A stretch of DNA of 61,807 bases from an uncultured Muribaculaceae bacterium. Lineage in GTDB: Bacteria; Bacteroidota; Bacteroidia; Bacteroidales; Muribaculaceae. Location: positions 1 through 61,807 of the forward strand of contig CALUMZ010000008.1 of assembly GCA_944321865.1 (NCBI GenBank), written 5' to 3'. The position numbers were made by a program, and so were the translations under genes. A model generated the notes under the pieces. That model ran no database searches. It was not told the DNA's origin and worked only from the letters and a program-made list of their open reading frames with translations. The stretch's first letter is position 1, and the number at the start of each line of letters is the position of its first letter. Positions 17,480 through 25,555 of the stretch are shown here, piece after piece.

Positions 17480-19010
17480 GAATTTTATGACTTATGCGGG
17501 TAATTTTACTCAATAATAAATGGCGTTCAGTTGTATTTATACCTACAATGAAAATAGCTGTGCCTGTAATCGCTAATGTAGAAACAATCACTATTATTGT
17601 TTTTAAAATGCCTCCGCTTGGCACAATATGAAACAGCACAACTGAAATGCTAGAGGCAAGTACAAAAACAGATATGGCAGGCATGAGTACTTTATGAGCA
17701 TAAGATAAAAAAGAGAATGATACCATCCGCCCAACGATTAAAACTCTACAGACAAGTGCTGCCACTGCAACTATTAAATGAACAATAAAAACCATTTCAG
17801 GGTTTCCTCCTAATTTTAATACTACATAAGCTATCGGGAGTATAAGTAATAATAGCCCTCCTACAACACTTTGATAAACCTTTACACGGCCAACTGTTTG
17901 TGCTGAGATCATTAAAGGATTAGAAAGTGTATCTATAAGCAAAATACATAGCATTAAGCGAGAAAACCAAACTGTGTGGTCAGGGACAATCTTCAACCAT
18001 AAAGTTAAAATTGCTTGTGTTTCTACCATAATAGGCAGAGCAATGAGTAATAACAAGAAGAATGAATATTTGCTACTGGCAAAAATAAGTGTATGCATAC
18101 GGTTCAAATCACCGACAGCATAACTTTTGGTAATTTGAGGATTCAATGCCATTTGGAAATTACTAACAAAACCTGTCACTACTCCTTGAATTGTGACGGC
18201 TATCGCCCGTGCCGCATTTACTACCGGTCCAAAAAACATATTCAGGATCACATTTAAGCCTTGTGTGTAGAATACACCGGCAATGTTCCCAAATAAACTC
18301 CACCCGGCGATATTAGTCATTTCGCGAAATAATTTTTTATCGAATGTCAATTTAATTTGCGTTTCGCGGAAGTGGCGCTTGCAGTATACTCCATATATCA
18401 ATCTGTCAAGAAGTGAAATGCTAAAGAGCAAGGCTGCATAGAATATAAGTTTGTCGAATGAAACTATTGTGAGCAGGAACACGATTATGAGTTTTAATAC
18501 TGCATCAAGTATGGATATGTATGCAAATGCCGACATCTTTTCATGGGCGATTATTGCTGCATTGTAAGGAATGGAAACAATTGATACGAACATTGTCAAT
18601 ATGGAAAACTGGTAAACCCAAATTGCTGCTGAAAATCGTTCTTCAGGAATAACCAATTTGTGACAGACAAACCAAAGTCCTATTGTTTCAGCAATAATCA
18701 CAATGAGCAATGCAATGGTGAAATGGATAATTGCCGCGGTTGAAAATGTGGCTATTTGCCGGTCAATGTTTCCTCGGGCAAGTTCAAATGTTATGAAACG
18801 TTGGGTTGCCGTTGCCATGGCTCCGTTTAAGAATGAGAAAAAAGCCACGAATCCTCCTACAACATTGTATACGCCATAATCCTCTACGCCAAGGGTGTTT
18901 AACACAATCCTACTGGTGTACAACCCTACACAGAGGATGAAAATCATTCTCAAATATAGAATTATAGTATTTTTAGCTATTCGCTTATTTGCGGAAGTTG
19001 AATCTGGCAT
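17472..19010 (-). CDS. Wzx-like polysaccharide flippase
   Basis: A roughly 512-residue membrane protein with about 12-14 hydrophobic helices of the MATE/Wzx superfamily. The N-terminus (NTIILYLRMIFILCVGLYTS, VEDYGVYNVVGGFVAFFSFL) is characteristic of Bacteroidetes capsule flippases. It should move lipid-linked repeat units across the inner membrane. I favour ATG 19010 (MPDSTSANKRIAKN) because it leaves a 7-nt gap to the acyltransferase; the ATG 11 codons upstream would overlap that gene by 26 nt. Confidence 0.9.
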   Translation of the reverse strand: MPDSTSANKRIAKNTIILYLRMIFILCVGLYTSRIVLNTLGVEDYGVYNVVGGFVAFFSFLNGAMATATQRFITFELARGNIDRQIATFSTAAIIHFTIALLIVIIAETIGLWFVCHKLVIPEERFSAAIWVYQFSILTMFVSIVSIPYNAAIIAHEKMSAFAYISILDAVLKLIIVFLLTIVSFDKLIFYAALLFSISLLDRLIYGVYCKRHFRETQIKLTFDKKLFREMTNIAGWSLFGNIAGVFYTQGLNVILNMFFGPVVNAARAIAVTIQGVVTGFVSNFQMALNPQITKSYAVGDLNRMHTLIFASSKYSFFLLLLIALPIMVETQAILTLWLKIVPDHTVWFSRLMLCILLIDTLSNPLMISAQTVGRVKVYQSVVGGLLLLILPIAYVVLKLGGNPEMVFIVHLIVAVAALVCRVLIVGRMVSFSFLSYAHKVLMPAISVFVLASSISVVLFHIVPSGGILKTIIVIVSTLAITGTAIFIVGINTTERHLLLSKITRISHKIHE

Positions 19011-19017
19011 GAAATCT

Positions 19018-19992
19018 TTATTTGTAATTGACGGGCTTTTCACCTATGATGACACCAAGCCTTAACTTTCGTACTGTTATTGTTAACAAAATGGATAATG
19101 TTAAGCTAATAACAAAAATACATGAGGTTTGCAAGAATGGGTTTATTTTTATATGGGAAGCAATAAACCCTAACCAATAAATAATCATGGCGTGGAACAA
19201 ATATATTCCAAATGAATTTGGGGCTATCCACTGATATAACTTGGTATTGATTATCTTCATGGATTTTACGGAAAGGATGTAAAATATTGTTATTCCTATT
19301 ATTGAATTAGATAAATTTAATATATAGGGAGGGGTAATTTGTGGCATTATCCAATTAAAGCATAGTCCGCACACGGCAGCAATTGTTACATATTTGAACG
19401 CTGATTTGTAAATTGTAAACAAATATCCTAACGCAAACCAAATGAAATATTCTTCGACATTCCTAATTTGGAAATAAGGTATATTAATAGAGAAACAATA
19501 AATTAGCAAAGCAATTATACTTGTTATCCATATTGGTATTTGTAATTTGGTACATATTTTGCGCAAACTAAAAAACAAAAGGAATATGAAGAACAATGTG
19601 ATTACAAACCACAAGTGTCTTGGGTCTAAGGCAAGAATGAAACCATCAATTAAATAGTGGGTAGGGTTACGAAAACCTAAAAGAGTCATTGTGGGATATA
19701 CCATTAATAATCCAAATATGCAGTAAGGAATGATTAATCGTTTAGTTTTGTTTTTAAACAATTGAATAAATGACAGGGGCTTCTTTTTTATTTCCAATTG
19801 ATATGAGAAGATGCACCCACTGGCAAAAAAAAACATAGGCATGTGAAACGAGTAAATTATATCTTTCACCACATTCAAGGTCGTTGATGGTATTTTGGGA
19901 GTAATAATAGATAATGGCGAATACATGAATACTACGTGCCCTAATACAACTAATAGAATGCCATAAAATTTTAAGATGTTTAGTTCTTTCAT
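19018..19992 (-). CDS. Acyltransferase family 3 membrane protein
   Basis: A 324-residue multi-pass protein of the acyltransferase-3 / OafA-like family. Near the N-terminus KFYGILLVVLGHVVFMYSP carries the conserved histidine. SFHMPMFFFASGCIFSYQLE and HLWFVITLFFIFLLFF are further signature parts. It probably adds acetyl or another acyl group to a capsule sugar in the membrane. Very AT-rich. The gap to the phosphatase gene is 9 nt. Confidence 0.85.
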   Translation of the reverse strand: MKELNILKFYGILLVVLGHVVFMYSPLSIITPKIPSTTLNVVKDIIYSFHMPMFFFASGCIFSYQLEIKKKPLSFIQLFKNKTKRLIIPYCIFGLLMVYPTMTLLGFRNPTHYLIDGFILALDPRHLWFVITLFFIFLLFFSLRKICTKLQIPIWITSIIALLIYCFSINIPYFQIRNVEEYFIWFALGYLFTIYKSAFKYVTIAAVCGLCFNWIMPQITPPYILNLSNSIIGITIFYILSVKSMKIINTKLYQWIAPNSFGIYLFHAMIIYWLGFIASHIKINPFLQTSCIFVISLTLSILLTITVRKLRLGVIIGEKPVNYK

Positions 19993-20001
19993 GTCTATAT
20001 T

Positions 20002-20730
20002 TTAATATATGTCTGTTTTTATATAGTCATACAATATATTTATTGTATTTAGATTAATAGTACATATAAGTAGCTTTTGTAGTGAGCCTATTTTATGTAG
20101 GTCTGTTCCGATATAGTCATATAATTTTTTTTTGTGTAATGCCTTTGCTTTTTTTAATGCAACCTTGCCGTAGAGGGCGGTGAGGGAGGGGAGGTTGAGC
20201 TGGAACTCGATGCCGGAGGCCTTGAGCTTGCGGTAGTCGGCGGGGGACATGTAGAGGTAACGCTCGGGGTGGGCGAGGACGGGGTGGTAGCCTGCCGACT
20301 TGATGCGCTCCAACATGCCGTATAGGTCGAGCGGGGGATTGAAGTAGCTGGTCTCGACGAGCAGGCGGTTGCCTTCGGGCCCGAGGGGGAGCAGGTCACC
20401 GGCGGCGAGGCGTTGCTCGAAGAGCGGGTCGAGCATGTTTTCGGCTGCGAGGTGCAGGCGGACGTTACCGGTGTAGGCTGCTTGCAATTGGTCGAAGCGA
20501 CGGCGCAAGTGGGCTGTGGTGTTGGGAATATCTTCCATGATGTGCGGGGTGAGCCACACTTCTGCGATGCCGAGCCGTTCGTATTCGGCAAGTATGGCGA
20601 GTGCTTCGTCCATCGTCTGCACGCCGTCGTCCACGCCGGGCAGTATGTGGCAGTGCCAGTCGGTGAATCCTTTGAAGAATCCGCTTTCGGCCAGTGTCTG
20701 TTTTTTACTGAAGGGCCACATTTTTTTCAA
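20002..20730 (-). CDS. CpsB/CapC-type tyrosine-protein phosphatase (PHP domain)
   Basis: A 242-residue metal-dependent phosphatase expected to dephosphorylate the C-terminal tyrosines of the adjacent Wzc-like kinase. The PHP metal motifs are visible: HCHILPGVDDG (H26, H28), LTPHIMEDIPN, AAENMLDP, LAHPERYLYM and YIGTDLH. Composition switches from GC-rich to AT-rich near 20150, inside the last 50 codons. The tail contains the echo LYDYIGTDLH / LYDYIKTDIY, reflected in DNA as a near-direct repeat at about 20011 and 20101. The 3' end may have been rewritten at a recombination joint. Confidence 0.88.
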   Translation of the reverse strand: MKKMWPFSKKQTLAESGFFKGFTDWHCHILPGVDDGVQTMDEALAILAEYERLGIAEVWLTPHIMEDIPNTTAHLRRRFDQLQAAYTGNVRLHLAAENMLDPLFEQRLAAGDLLPLGPEGNRLLVETSYFNPPLDLYGMLERIKSAGYHPVLAHPERYLYMSPADYRKLKASGIEFQLNLPSLTALYGKVALKKAKALHKKKLYDYIGTDLHKIGSLQKLLICTINLNTINILYDYIKTDIY

Positions 20731-20756
20731 TTGTCAATTATCAATTGTCAATTGTT
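20729..20756. repeat. Short CAATTGTCAATTATCAATTG repeat
   Basis: Overlapping palindromic copies of CAATTGTCAATT lie between the phosphatase and kinase genes. The kinase stop codon (TGA, 20748-20750) falls inside one copy. Low-complexity repeat; no separate function seen. Confidence 0.45.
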
Positions 20757-23114
20757 ATAATAGCTGTTGCCGCCATATCCGTAGTGGTAGCCGTAGCGAC
20801 TGCTTCCGCCCGTTGTGCCGTTAAGCACGAGTGCCATGTTCCGGAAGCGGTGTTTGTCGTATAGCGACTGCAGCTCGGGGAGCATGTCGCGTTCGAGCAA
20901 CCCGGCACGTACAACGAACAGGGTGCGGTCGGACAGTTTGCTGATGATTTGCGTGTCGGCAACTATCTCGATGGGCGGGCAGTCGATGAACACGTAATCG
21001 AACTTGTCGCGCATCAGGTCGATAAATTCTCCGAATCGCGGCTCGGCCAACAGTTCGGTGGGGTTGGGCGGAATGGTGCCTACGGGCAGTATGTACAGGC
21101 CGGGATAGTTGTCAACTTCGCATATCAGGCTTTCGACATTGTCTTCGCGCTTGGCGAGGTAGTTGCTGAGCCCTTTGTGTGGCGAGCCGACGAATGCCGA
21201 TGCCGAGCCGTGGCGCATGTCGCCGTCAACGACGAGCACGCGCTTCTGTTTCAGGGCCAGTGCCGCGGCGACGTTGAGCGTGATGAACGTCTTTCCGCTG
21301 CCGGGATTGAACGAGGTGGAAATGATGATGTTGCCGCCGCGGCGGTCGCGGTGGTCGGTGTCGAGCATGAACTCAAGGTTTGTGCGCAGCACGCGGAAGG
21401 CTTCGTTTATCACGTCGCGTTGACCTTGGCGTATGACAATGCTTTTTTGCCCTGCAGCGTCTTTGTTTTTTTTGCCGTATGCCAACGGTATTTCTCCGGC
21501 AAAGGGCAGCGAGAGTGCCGACAAGTCTTTGCGCCCGCGAATCTTGGTGTTCATGTTTTCCTTGAGGAATATCACCCCTCCCGGCAAGATGAGGCCGATG
21601 GCAAGAGCCATGAGGAAAATGTTCTTCTTTATCGGAGTTGTGGGCACATTGGTGCCCGACGGGGGCAGTATGATGCGGGAATTATAGGCAGTGAAGGCTT
21701 GCGACAACTCGTTTTCTTCGCGTTTTTGCAGCAGGAACAGGTAAAGCGACTCTTTTACTTTCTGTTGACGTTCGACCGATAGCAGATATTTCCCTTGTTC
21801 GGGATTGCTCGCTATGCGTGCGGTGGTTTGCCGTTCGCTCTGTTGCATCGATGCCAGTTGTGTGTTAAGCGTGACTATATAGTTGTCGATTGACGATACT
21901 ATTGCATTGCGCATATTACCGAGCGACTGGTCCATGTCGACTACAAGCGGATTTTTTTCACTGCTGTTGGCCACAAGGTCGTTGCGTCGCAACTGCAGGG
22001 TGTTGTATTCGGCTATCTGGCCCTCGATGGCCGGACTTTCGATGCCCGAATTTACCGGCAACAGGCTGTTTTGCTCTGTGGCATTCGTGAGGTAGTTGCG
22101 TATGTAGCGTGCCATCGAAAGGCGTGTGTTCAACGCCAATATTTGGGCATTGGTTTCGCTGCTTTGCGTCATGTACATGTTTGCGGCAGCCTGAACGTCG
22201 GGCAGCAAATGGCGGCTTTTGTAGGACGATATGTTCTCGTCTACGTTCCCCAGTTCCTGCTCAATCACGCTGAGGCGTTCGTTGATGAACATCGAAGTGC
22301 TCACGGCAATTTGGTTCTTGTCCTTAATCCAGTTTTCGTTGTAAATGGCGATCACCGTGTTCAGTATGTCGTCGGCTCGTTGTATGCAAACATCTTTATA
22401 TGACAGGTTGACAATCGATGACTTTTCGTCGTTCAATGCCACTGTGAGGTTAGACGAATATGCGCTTGTAGCTGCCTGCAGGCCGGTGTGCGACACGAAA
22501 ATCGGTTTGTTGAAAGTCGTTGAATTGTTACCTGTAGGGATTATTACTATCTTGCCCGCCGGCGTGTCAACTGTGTCGTTAAAAATGGTTTGTATTTCAC
22601 CATTTATTTCTTCGCCATTGCGAATAAAACTGTTGATTTGCAATTGTTTGTCGGCGGTTGTGTTGATTGTAAAGGCTGCGTGTTCGTTGTCGGGAAGGTC
22701 TACGAACGAAACTTCACAAGGCAACTCTTTTCCATATAGTACCTTATTATGGAAACGCCCGTCGGTGTAATAATTAACGTTTAGTTTTAGCCTTTTTACC
22801 ACATCGTGCATGATAGCGGGCGACTGCAGCGACTGAATTTCGTTGTTTATGTTGGTGCTTGTCCTGAACAGGTCGAAGTCGCCCAGTACGCCGGCAGCGT
22901 CTCCCGAAGATTTGCCATTGCCATCATCTTTCAATAGCAGCAGAGCCGAACGGGTGTATACCGGTGGCGTGGTTAAAATGTAGATGGCAGCAACACCGGT
23001 TGTTATCGCCAAAGATAATGCAAACCAATACCATTTTTTCAGACAAATGTTGAGCAGGTCTTGAATGCGTATGGAGTCGTCACTTTGTTTCAAGTGAATG
23101 TCGTTATTTTCCAC
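20748..23114 (-). CDS. Wzc-like polysaccharide co-polymerase / tyrosine autokinase
   Basis: A 788-residue inner-membrane protein that controls chain length and export. It has an N-terminal Wzz domain with a first membrane helix (WFALSLAITTGVAAIYIL) and a long periplasmic coiled region (about 230-480). A second helix follows (IFLMALAIGLILPGGVIFL), then a cytoplasmic BY-kinase with Walker A NPGSGKT (about 604), Walker A' VLVVDGDMRHG and Walker B FIDCPP (about 712). The C-terminus is a tyrosine cluster (RYGYHYGYGGNSYYNN), the usual autophosphorylation site. It lies between the wza-like and cpsB-like genes, the usual order. Confidence 0.95.
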   Translation of the reverse strand: MENNDIHLKQSDDSIRIQDLLNICLKKWYWFALSLAITTGVAAIYILTTPPVYTRSALLLLKDDGNGKSSGDAAGVLGDFDLFRTSTNINNEIQSLQSPAIMHDVVKRLKLNVNYYTDGRFHNKVLYGKELPCEVSFVDLPDNEHAAFTINTTADKQLQINSFIRNGEEINGEIQTIFNDTVDTPAGKIVIIPTGNNSTTFNKPIFVSHTGLQAATSAYSSNLTVALNDEKSSIVNLSYKDVCIQRADDILNTVIAIYNENWIKDKNQIAVSTSMFINERLSVIEQELGNVDENISSYKSRHLLPDVQAAANMYMTQSSETNAQILALNTRLSMARYIRNYLTNATEQNSLLPVNSGIESPAIEGQIAEYNTLQLRRNDLVANSSEKNPLVVDMDQSLGNMRNAIVSSIDNYIVTLNTQLASMQQSERQTTARIASNPEQGKYLLSVERQQKVKESLYLFLLQKREENELSQAFTAYNSRIILPPSGTNVPTTPIKKNIFLMALAIGLILPGGVIFLKENMNTKIRGRKDLSALSLPFAGEIPLAYGKKNKDAAGQKSIVIRQGQRDVINEAFRVLRTNLEFMLDTDHRDRRGGNIIISTSFNPGSGKTFITLNVAAALALKQKRVLVVDGDMRHGSASAFVGSPHKGLSNYLAKREDNVESLICEVDNYPGLYILPVGTIPPNPTELLAEPRFGEFIDLMRDKFDYVFIDCPPIEIVADTQIISKLSDRTLFVVRAGLLERDMLPELQSLYDKHRFRNMALVLNGTTGGSSRYGYHYGYGGNSYYNN

Positions 23115-23142
23115 TTTTGACAGAATATATTAGCGTTAGAGA

Positions 23143-23958
23143 TTAGTTTAATATGAGTATAGCCACTGAAGTCAGCAATGAAGCAAGTGAAATCCAGAAC
23201 GATGTAGAGCGCACATTGTTGCCGTTGACGGTGGATTGCCGCGCCTTGACCTTGTTTGGCTCTACATATATTATGTCGTTTTGTTGCAGGTAATAAGCAG
23301 GGGAGGAGTATACATTTTCGCCCGATGTCAAATCTAATCCGTAAACGCGCTGCATACCATCCTCTTGTCGCAGTACCATAACCTTTGTACGATTTCCATA
23401 TATGGTAAGGTCTCCGGCAAGGCTCAATGCGTCGACAACCGTCATGCAGTCGCGGTCTATGCTGTAACAGCCCGGAGTATTGACCTCGCCAAGAACCGAA
23501 ATGCGTAAGTTCATGAATTCCACGGTGACATTAGGGTCTTTTACCAAGTTTTCTTTGATTAACAACCCCTTGATTAATTCGGCAATATCCTCGCGATGCC
23601 TGCCGGCAACATGTATGGCTCCGATTACGGGGAAGTCGATTTCTCCATTCTTGTCGACTGTGTACCCCGATACGCCTTGAGCAGAGGTGCCGCTCATGTT
23701 TTCAGCACCTATTTGCTTATTAACCACCGGCAGATTAAACAGAGCTGTCAGTTGTGGGTCGCGACAATTTACAATGATTGAAATCTTGTCTCCCGGTTGC
23801 ACCGTTATGGGTTGTGCATCGGAAATTTTTATTTCGGTCTTGTTGGGTTCCATGTCTTGGAAGTATAGTACATCTTTTGACGAACCGCAGGAACTTAAAA
23901 TGAAAATGCTTGCTAACATAGATAGCAACATTTGGAGGCGAAGAATGTATTTTCTCAT
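23143..23958 (-). CDS. Wza-like polysaccharide export lipoprotein
   Basis: A 271-residue outer-membrane export protein. The lipobox ILSSC puts the lipidated Cys at 24. The Poly_export domain begins around residue 45 (ISDAQPITVQPGDKISIIVN), followed by an SLBB-type region (ISVLGEVNTPGCYSIDRD). The C-terminus is a hydrophobic helix (SFWISLASLLTSVAILIL) as in Bacteroides homologues. Its start overlaps the stop of the small upstream gene (ATGA, 23955-23958), and wzc follows after 28 nt. Confidence 0.93.
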   Translation of the reverse strand: MRKYILRLQMLLSMLASIFILSSCGSSKDVLYFQDMEPNKTEIKISDAQPITVQPGDKISIIVNCRDPQLTALFNLPVVNKQIGAENMSGTSAQGVSGYTVDKNGEIDFPVIGAIHVAGRHREDIAELIKGLLIKENLVKDPNVTVEFMNLRISVLGEVNTPGCYSIDRDCMTVVDALSLAGDLTIYGNRTKVMVLRQEDGMQRVYGLDLTSGENVYSSPAYYLQQNDIIYVEPNKVKARQSTVNGNNVRSTSFWISLASLLTSVAILILN

Positions 23959-24404
23959 ATTATGCCAGTTTTCAATGTATGCTTTGGTGTGTCGGTGCTC
24001 TTTTGTATTGTAGATAGTGCGTTTAATAAATCTTTCGTTTTTTTATTGTGCCAACGTCGGAACGACGCATTGCTTGTGATACCTTTCACTTCATATATCC
24101 TTTTTCGTATGGACCTCTCCATGCATGTCAGCCCTTTTGTCGCCGTTAATATTTTGTCGCTTTCGATGCTTGCCATTACAATTGGGAACGGTACATTGGC
24201 TATCTTCATGGGAAACAGTGCGGTGTCGGTGTATACAAGGCTTAACTTGAAGGCCGATTGTTCAAACGCCACCCAATATTTACCCGTATAATAGAGGTGC
24301 ATGTGTGAGTTGTTTCCGGCTTCTGCGAACAAAATGTCGGAAATGTGATTTTTTATCAGATTATATAGTTCTACTTCTGATTGCGTTGTTGCAGGGGCAG
24401 TCAT
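23955..24404 (-). CDS. Unknown protein in the UpxZ position
   Basis: A 149-residue soluble protein with no signal peptide or membrane helix. I do not recognise its family. It lies 17 nt after the UpxY-like gene and overlaps the wza start by 4 nt. That is the place where Bacteroides capsule loci carry upxZ, whose product blocks the antiterminators of other capsule loci. The sequence does not resemble the UpxZ proteins I recall. It contains an aromatic-rich stretch (HLYYTGKYWVAFEQSAFKLS) and a basic C-terminal half. A regulatory role is inferred from position only. Confidence 0.75.
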   Translation of the reverse strand: MTAPATTQSEVELYNLIKNHISDILFAEAGNNSHMHLYYTGKYWVAFEQSAFKLSLVYTDTALFPMKIANVPFPIVMASIESDKILTATKGLTCMERSIRKRIYEVKGITSNASFRRWHNKKTKDLLNALSTIQKSTDTPKHTLKTGII

Positions 24405-24421
24405 CGAAGTCGTGCAATAGA

Positions 24422-24985
24422 TTATATTAATTGTATGTATTCGGGCTCAATTTCTACTGTCACCGCCAATAATGTAGGCAACTCAACCAACAACCGTTTA
24501 ACTTTAGAGCCACGGATGGTAATCAAGAATCCTTCGTAGCCATTTAGTTGCCCGCCGATTATGCGTATTTTGCGTTTACGCATATCGGGCGTTATTTCGT
24601 CAGGACGATAAAAATGTGGCTGTTCGGTTGCCTCGACGGCTTTAATGAACTGTTCCATTTCTTGTTCCCTGATTGTCATGGGACGGCGGTTGGCGTTACG
24701 CAAATACCGGTATTGCAATGTAGGAGTCCGGGTTACTATAGGGTCGAGGGTAGAGCGATTTTCGTAAACAAAGATTAAGTCATGTATATATGGCATTTCT
24801 TTGCGGATTCGTTTGCCGTTCCTTACGAGTAATTTCCATGTCATTGGAGTAAAACACTTGATGTTTCTCTCTTTGAGTATAACATGCGCCGGGCGTTTTG
24901 CATTGCTGCGAGTCAAGTCGCGCATCGCAAACCATTTTTTGACGTTTTCATCGTCGGGTTCGGTTATATTGCTGCCTGTAAACAT
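24422..24985 (-). CDS. UpxY-like NusG-family transcription antiterminator
   Basis: A 187-residue NusG paralogue. The NGN domain starts at KKWFAMRDLTRSNAKRP (about 16-32) and runs through CFTPMTWKLLVRNGKRI and TPTLQYRYLRN. The KOW part is KIRIIGGQLNGYEGFL with KVKRLLVELP, and the protein ends EPEYIQLI. In Bacteroides fragilis UpxY proteins bind the transcript of their own locus and let RNA polymerase read through the 5' leader. As first gene of this 22-kb operon it most likely does the same. A 235-nt leader separates it from the invertible promoter. Confidence 0.92.
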   Translation of the reverse strand: MFTGSNITEPDDENVKKWFAMRDLTRSNAKRPAHVILKERNIKCFTPMTWKLLVRNGKRIRKEMPYIHDLIFVYENRSTLDPIVTRTPTLQYRYLRNANRRPMTIREQEMEQFIKAVEATEQPHFYRPDEITPDMRKRKIRIIGGQLNGYEGFLITIRGSKVKRLLVELPTLLAVTVEIEPEYIQLI

Positions 24986-25220
24986 TTAGATTGAGGAAGG
25001 AATTATTGGGAAAGGCCAATTCTTCTATTCCTGCATGTTTTCCATGAGCTTGAAATACATGCAGTTATGTAAACATGATTAAAAAGTTCGGGTATTTCTC
25101 CCTCCACTTTCTTATTCATACTTAGCCTCTGTGTGACGGCTGCTTTATTTTTCCTAAGGGCCTTGTTGATAAGATTATAGGCAAATGTCATGAGATGCAT
25201 CTCTTGGCAAGAGATGTATT
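24986..25220 (-). promoter_or_regulatory. Capsule operon 5' leader
   Basis: About 235 nt lie between the predicted transcription start and the upxY-like gene. A 7-bp hairpin (CTGCATG 25031-25037 with CATGCAG 25058-25064) lies about 45 nt before the start codon. Known UpxY systems need such a leader for antitermination. A 75-codon frame crosses it (25003-25230), but its ATG would lie at the promoter itself, so I do not call it a gene. Confidence 0.5.
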
Positions 25221-25223
25221 TCG
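25198..25223. repeat. Left inverted repeat of the switch
   Basis: Twenty-six bases beginning CATCTCTTGGCAAGAGATG and ending TATTTCG. The first 19 bp are themselves palindromic, so each repeat is a symmetric recombinase-type crossover site. Its reverse complement is found without mismatch at 25397-25422. Confidence 0.85.
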
Positions 25224-25227
25224 TGTG

Positions 25228-25235
25228 CAAAGATA
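25228..25235 (-). promoter_or_regulatory. Capsule promoter -7 box inside the invertible segment
   Basis: TATCTTTG on the minus strand, a full match to TAnnTTTG, directed toward the upxY-like gene. The -33 region is weak: no TTTG at 19-20 nt. Flipping the segment would move this box to the right end facing the 3' end of the recombinase gene and away from the operon. Confidence 0.65.
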
Positions 25236-25396
25236 TATAAAAAACCGATTAAACCGGTAATAATGAATCAAAAAACATTTTGAGCTGTTGTAATTATAAA
25301 TGACTGTAGTTCGATTGTTTATTTGGCACTGCTCCTGTTAAAAGAGTTCTCGCATCATATTCATTGTCAATAAACGCATTACCGTATTTGAATCAT

Positions 25397-25422
25397 CGAA
25401 ATACATCTCTTGCCAAGAGATG
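25397..25422. repeat. Right inverted repeat of the switch
   Basis: Exact reverse complement of 25198-25223, starting CGAAATACATCTCTTGCCAA. No third copy of this 26-mer was seen elsewhere in the window. Confidence 0.85.
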
Positions 25423-25526
25423 TATTCTGTTGGCTTTAAGTCGTAGAAGTCAATTATGTTATTGTGTTATAAGCCTCTGTGTGTTTTTTATATTGATATT
25501 TGTGGATGAAACAAACAGATGGCATC

Positions 25527-25535
25527 GGGGGGGGG
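25527..25535. repeat. Poly-G tract of nine
   Basis: A run of nine G lies between the invertible segment and the recombinase stop codon. Such runs change length by slippage. Here it is not inside a recognised gene. Confidence 0.6.
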
Positions 25536-25555
25536 TGCATTTACGTCCGGCTTTT

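Larger units (their letters stand above)
25198..25422. other. Predicted invertible promoter segment (phase-variation switch)
   Basis: Two perfect 26-bp inverted repeats (25198-25223 and 25397-25422) bound a 173-bp spacer. The only TAnnTTTG box I find in the spacer lies just inside the left repeat and points left into the capsule operon, i.e. the ON orientation. A tyrosine recombinase gene ends 134 bp to the right. The architecture equals that of the Bacteroides and Parabacteroides capsule switches. Confidence 0.85.

Noticed and set aside
20949..21782. 277-codon frame opposite the Wzc-like kinase
   Set aside because: Shadow of a GC-rich real gene; no motif or start context.
25003..25230. 75-codon frame in the capsule leader
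   Set aside because: Its ATG lies at the promoter -7 box itself, so the message would not contain it; no family resemblance.
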